NCBI GenBank assembly: GCA_017560955.1
Contig: JAFZDV010000245.1
Location: 1-6,916 of the forward strand
Source of the DNA: Anaerotignum sp.
GTDB lineage: Bacteria > Bacillota > Clostridia > Lachnospirales > Anaerotignaceae
DNA length: 6,916 nucleotides
Direction of reading: 5' to 3'
Shown here piece after piece: positions 4,624 to 6,916 of the stretch; within the stretch, counting starts at the first letter, position 1; each line of letters starts with the position of its first letter. A program made the translations under genes and the position numbers. The notes under the pieces are model-generated. The model did not search any database. It saw only the letters and a program-made list of their open reading frames with translations, and had not been told where the DNA came from.

Positions 4624-5964
4624 ATGAGTAAAGAAACAAATCTTTCCTGGGTGGCTAGAGACGAAGCTGTAATCGCACCTTGTCAGCATCTGTCTTATTT
4701 CCCTATGACAATCGACCATATTGATCATGACACAATTTATGACGTAGAAGGCAATTCTTACATTGACTTCCTGTCCAGTGCATCCTCTTTGAACCTGGGT
4801 AGCTGTAATCCTATCGTTATGGATGCTGTAAAAGAACAGCTGGATAAATATTCTCAGTATACAATCGTTTATACATATGGCAGACCTGCAGTTGAATATG
4901 CAGAAAGACTGGCTTCCGTATATCCCGGTAAAGTACCTGTAAAAGTTGCTTTCGGTAACTGTGGTTCCGATGCCAACGATGCAGCAGTAAAATTCTGCCG
5001 TGCTTATACAAAACGTTCCAAAATCATCACATTCATCAATGGTTACCACGGTTCCACATACGGTTCCATGTCCATGTCCATGGTAACAACAAAGATGCGT
5101 GCGAAAATGGGCCCTACACTGCCTGATATCTACTGCTTCCCCTTCTATGATGAAACAATCGAAGATGCAAGATGTGAAAGAGAATGTGTAGCTGACCTGG
5201 AAAGAGCATTTGAAACATATCTGGATCCCGAAGAAGTAGCAGCTGTTATCATCGAACCTATCCAGGGTGACGCTGGTCTGCTGCCTGCACATAAAATCTT
5301 TATGAAAAAACTGTATGAACTGTGCCAGAAACACGGCATCATGTTCATTTCTGAAGAAGTACAGCAGGGCTTCTACCGCAGTGGTAAATTCTGGTCCATC
5401 GAACATTATGACATCATCCCCGATGGTATCATCATGGGTAAATCCGCTGGTGCTGGCTTCCCTCTGGGCGCTTTCATCGGTAAAGCAGAAATGATGGATG
5501 TTCTGCCTGCACCTGCACACCTGTTCACACTGACAGGTAACGCAGTTTCCTGTACAGCTGGTATCGCACAGTTCGACTACATGCAGTCTGATGAATTCCA
5601 GAACATTCTGAAAGAAAATACAAAAATCATGAATGATTGTCTGGCCGATATCTGCAAAAAACATCCTGATGTAGCATTCAGCACAAGCGGTATTGATATG
5701 TCCAAAGCGCTTGTTATTAAGAAAAGAAATGAAAACGGCAACATGGTTCCCGACCCCGATGGTGCTTATAAGATCCTGTTCCGCGCATTCGAAAAAGGTC
5801 TGCTGGTAATCTCTCTGGCAGGCAACAGACTGCGTCTGCAGCCACCTCTTAACATCAAACCTGAAAACCTGAAACGCGGTTTCGAAATCATCGAAGAAGC
5901 AATCGTGGATTATAAAGCAGGTCTGATCACAGATGAATGTCTGAAATACAGAAACGGCTGGTAA
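4624..5964 (+). CDS. PLP-dependent class III aminotransferase-fold enzyme, probable isoleucine 2-epimerase-like amino acid racemase
   Basis: The 446-residue product has the fold-type I, class III layout: FGNCGSDAND (110-119, phosphate cup), YHGSTYG (141-147, ring stacking), EPIQGD (211-216), SEEVQQGF (243-250), MGKSAGAGFPLGA (271-283, K273 binding PLP), APAHLFTLTGN (296-306, T302 phosphate contact) and LAGNRLRLQPPL near the C-terminus. It is known as GABA-aminotransferase-like, but many segments recall the Lactobacillus isoleucine 2-epimerase: the YGSDAND-type cup, GSYHGSTYGS, MLP after GP, APAHLFT, LAGN-LR-QPPL and the terminal GW. Its D216 falls where I recall the epimerase's second catalytic base (Asp222, with Lys280), whereas transaminases usually have Glu in EP-QGE. 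This suggests racemisation of Ile, Val or Leu side-chain amino acids; a transaminase remains possible. E244 replaces the usual PLP-nitrogen Asp. It has its own promoter and AGGAG spaced 10 bases, and its codon bias matches the ribosomal genes, implying high expression in the cytoplasm. Confidence 0.8.
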   Translation: MSKETNLSWVARDEAVIAPCQHLSYFPMTIDHIDHDTIYDVEGNSYIDFLSSASSLNLGSCNPIVMDAVKEQLDKYSQYTIVYTYGRPAVEYAERLASVYPGKVPVKVAFGNCGSDANDAAVKFCRAYTKRSKIITFINGYHGSTYGSMSMSMVTTKMRAKMGPTLPDIYCFPFYDETIEDARCERECVADLERAFETYLDPEEVAAVIIEPIQGDAGLLPAHKIFMKKLYELCQKHGIMFISEEVQQGFYRSGKFWSIEHYDIIPDGIIMGKSAGAGFPLGAFIGKAEMMDVLPAPAHLFTLTGNAVSCTAGIAQFDYMQSDEFQNILKENTKIMNDCLADICKKHPDVAFSTSGIDMSKALVIKKRNENGNMVPDPDGAYKILFRAFEKGLLVISLAGNRLRLQPPLNIKPENLKRGFEIIEEAIVDYKAGLITDECLKYRNGW

Positions 5965-5983
5965 TTTCATTCAAATCAAAAAT

Positions 5984-6010
5984 AAACCCCGACAGAAATG
6001 TCGGGGTTTT
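5984..6010. terminator. Bidirectional terminator between convergent genes
   Basis: A perfect 11-bp stem (AAACCCCGACA at 5984-5994, TGTCGGGGTTT at 5999-6009) is capped by a GAAA tetraloop. On the + strand TTTTCTT follows. On the - strand the stem runs into TTTATTTTT. It sits in the 56-base gap between the PLP enzyme and the glycerate kinase and should stop transcription from both sides. Confidence 0.95.
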
Positions 6011-6020
6011 CTTATGGAAT

Positions 6021-6916
6021 TCATTTGCAAAGAAGAAGATATAAGTCATTGACGTTAGTTCCTGTAGGGCCAGTCATAATAAGGGAATCTACTTCTTTTA
6101 ATGCATAATAGGAATTGTTATCGGCAAGTACAGTAGGAATGGAAATGCCTTTGTCGGAAAGTAAAGTTTGGGTATTACCATCTACAATGCCGCCTGCTGC
6201 ATCGGTAGGGCCGTCTGTACCGTCAGAGCCTGCAGCCGCAACAACAATACCTTCCATACCGCGGATAGCTTCTGCAGCTGAAAGAGCAAGTTCCTGATTG
6301 CGACCGCCTTTTCCTTTGCCTGTGATACGAACGATGGTTTCACCGCCGCAGATAATGGCACAAGGAGGTTTCAGAGGTAAACCGTCTTTCTGAATGGTCT
6401 TTGCAATGGACGCAAGGAATCTGCCTGCATCTTTTGCCTCACAATCCAGCATATTTGTCAGGATCATCGGTGTGTAACCGAGGGATTTTGCTGTGTTTGC
6501 TGCATCTTCGCAGAGTTGTGTTACGCTGCCTGTAATTTCCATTGTCACGTTGGAAAGAGATTTTGGTGTTTCCATCGCAAGCTGGTTTTTCATTTCATCG
6601 TTTAATTTCAGCCCATATTTTTCCACTATAGAAAAAGCTTCTTCGGAAGTGGAAGCATCTGCACAGGCAGGGCCGGAAGCGATGGAATCGGGTCTGTCTC
6701 CCAGAATGTCACTTAAGGCAATGCAGTATACCTTTGCAGGAGAACAGATTTCTGCAAATCTGCCGCCTTTTACACCAGAAAGGTGTTTGCGAACAGTGTT
6801 CATTTCTACAATATCAGCGCCGCATTTCAGCATCTGGTCTGTAATATCAAGAAAATCAGCCAATGTCAGAGCACCGGCAGGTTTTTCGAACAAAGCAGAA
6901 CCGCCGCCGGAAACAA
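6021..6916 (-). CDS. Glycerate 2-kinase, type II (GckA/TtuD-like, MOFRL domain), 5' end outside the window
   Basis: This family phosphorylates D-glycerate to 2-phosphoglycerate with ATP, feeding glycerate from serine, glyoxylate or sugar-acid breakdown into glycolysis. The frame stays open past the internal TTG at 6893 to the window end, so 297 codons are visible. Relatives have about 415-450 residues, so some 115-130 are missing. The visible start VSGGGSALFEKP is the family's glycine-rich nucleotide-binding loop. Then come EMNTVRKHLSGVKGGR, LSDILGD with IASGP, and CGGETIVRITGKGKGGRNQE. The C-terminal MOFRL domain holds AAGSDGTDGPTDAAGG and TGPTGTNVNDLYLLL. All expected motifs are intact. It was formerly often labelled hydroxypyruvate reductase. 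It converges on the PLP-enzyme gene and shares its terminator. Codon use is mixed, suggesting ordinary expression. The promoter and operon partners lie beyond the window. Confidence 0.95.
   Translation of the reverse strand, partial: VSGGGSALFEKPAGALTLADFLDITDQMLKCGADIVEMNTVRKHLSGVKGGRFAEICSPAKVYCIALSDILGDRPDSIASGPACADASTSEEAFSIVEKYGLKLNDEMKNQLAMETPKSLSNVTMEITGSVTQLCEDAANTAKSLGYTPMILTNMLDCEAKDAGRFLASIAKTIQKDGLPLKPPCAIICGGETIVRITGKGKGGRNQELALSAAEAIRGMEGIVVAAAGSDGTDGPTDAAGGIVDGNTQTLLSDKGISIPTVLADNNSYYALKEVDSLIMTGPTGTNVNDLYLLLCK

Noticed and set aside
4555..5970. A 471-codon open frame on the - strand, longer than the PLP-enzyme gene it opposes
   Set aside because: It is antisense to a clear enzyme gene, has Cys/Phe/His-rich composition without recognisable motifs, and is explained by the restricted codon set of the sense gene producing few stops in reverse.

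Overview
The window carries the thrS-infC-rpmI-rplT translation cluster of a low-to-moderate GC Firmicute, followed by an AEC-type permease, a PLP enzyme of the class III aminotransferase fold and the 3' part of a type II glycerate kinase. Gene order, strong AGGAGG ribosome binding sites, hairpin-plus-T-run terminators and sigma-A type promoters point to the class Clostridia. The near-exclusive use of ACA for Thr, with strongly preferred CTG (Leu), GAA and AAA, suggests a Lachnospirales-like genome, but the family is a guess.

Layout. Positions 2-1864 (+) hold threonyl-tRNA synthetase, lacking only about 17 N-terminal residues, closed by a terminator at 1887-1917. The 340-base gap that follows contains a near-consensus extended -10 promoter (1999-2027) and a structured leader of about 160 nt with two terminator-like hairpins. 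This is where an L20-type autoregulatory leader is expected. Then come infC (probably with an ATT start at 2205), rpmI and rplT, ending in a terminator at 3397-3426. The AEC permease (3446-4363) has its ribosome binding site only a few bases past that terminator and ends in its own terminator (4371-4400). A 260-base AT-rich gap holds a good promoter and several dyads. The 446-residue PLP enzyme follows (4624-5964). A bidirectional terminator (5984-6010) separates it from the convergent glycerate kinase (6021 to window end, - strand), whose first 115-130 residues lie outside.

How the genes work together. thrS charges tRNA-Thr. infC, rpmI and rplT form one transcription unit for initiation factor IF3 and ribosomal proteins L35 and L20, probably controlled by L20 binding the leader and, for infC, by its rare start codon. 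The PLP enzyme looks more like the Lactobacillus isoleucine 2-epimerase group than a true transaminase. It has its own promoter and uses codons like the ribosomal protein genes, so it is probably abundant. The permease and glycerate kinase use looser codon sets and have no demonstrated functional link to it.

I found no mobile element, CRISPR array, tRNA, rRNA or defence system. The points of most interest are the epimerase-like enzyme with a Glu where the family has its PLP-binding Asp, the symmetric sequences around its promoter, the infC leader with its ATT start, and the permease placed directly behind a terminator.
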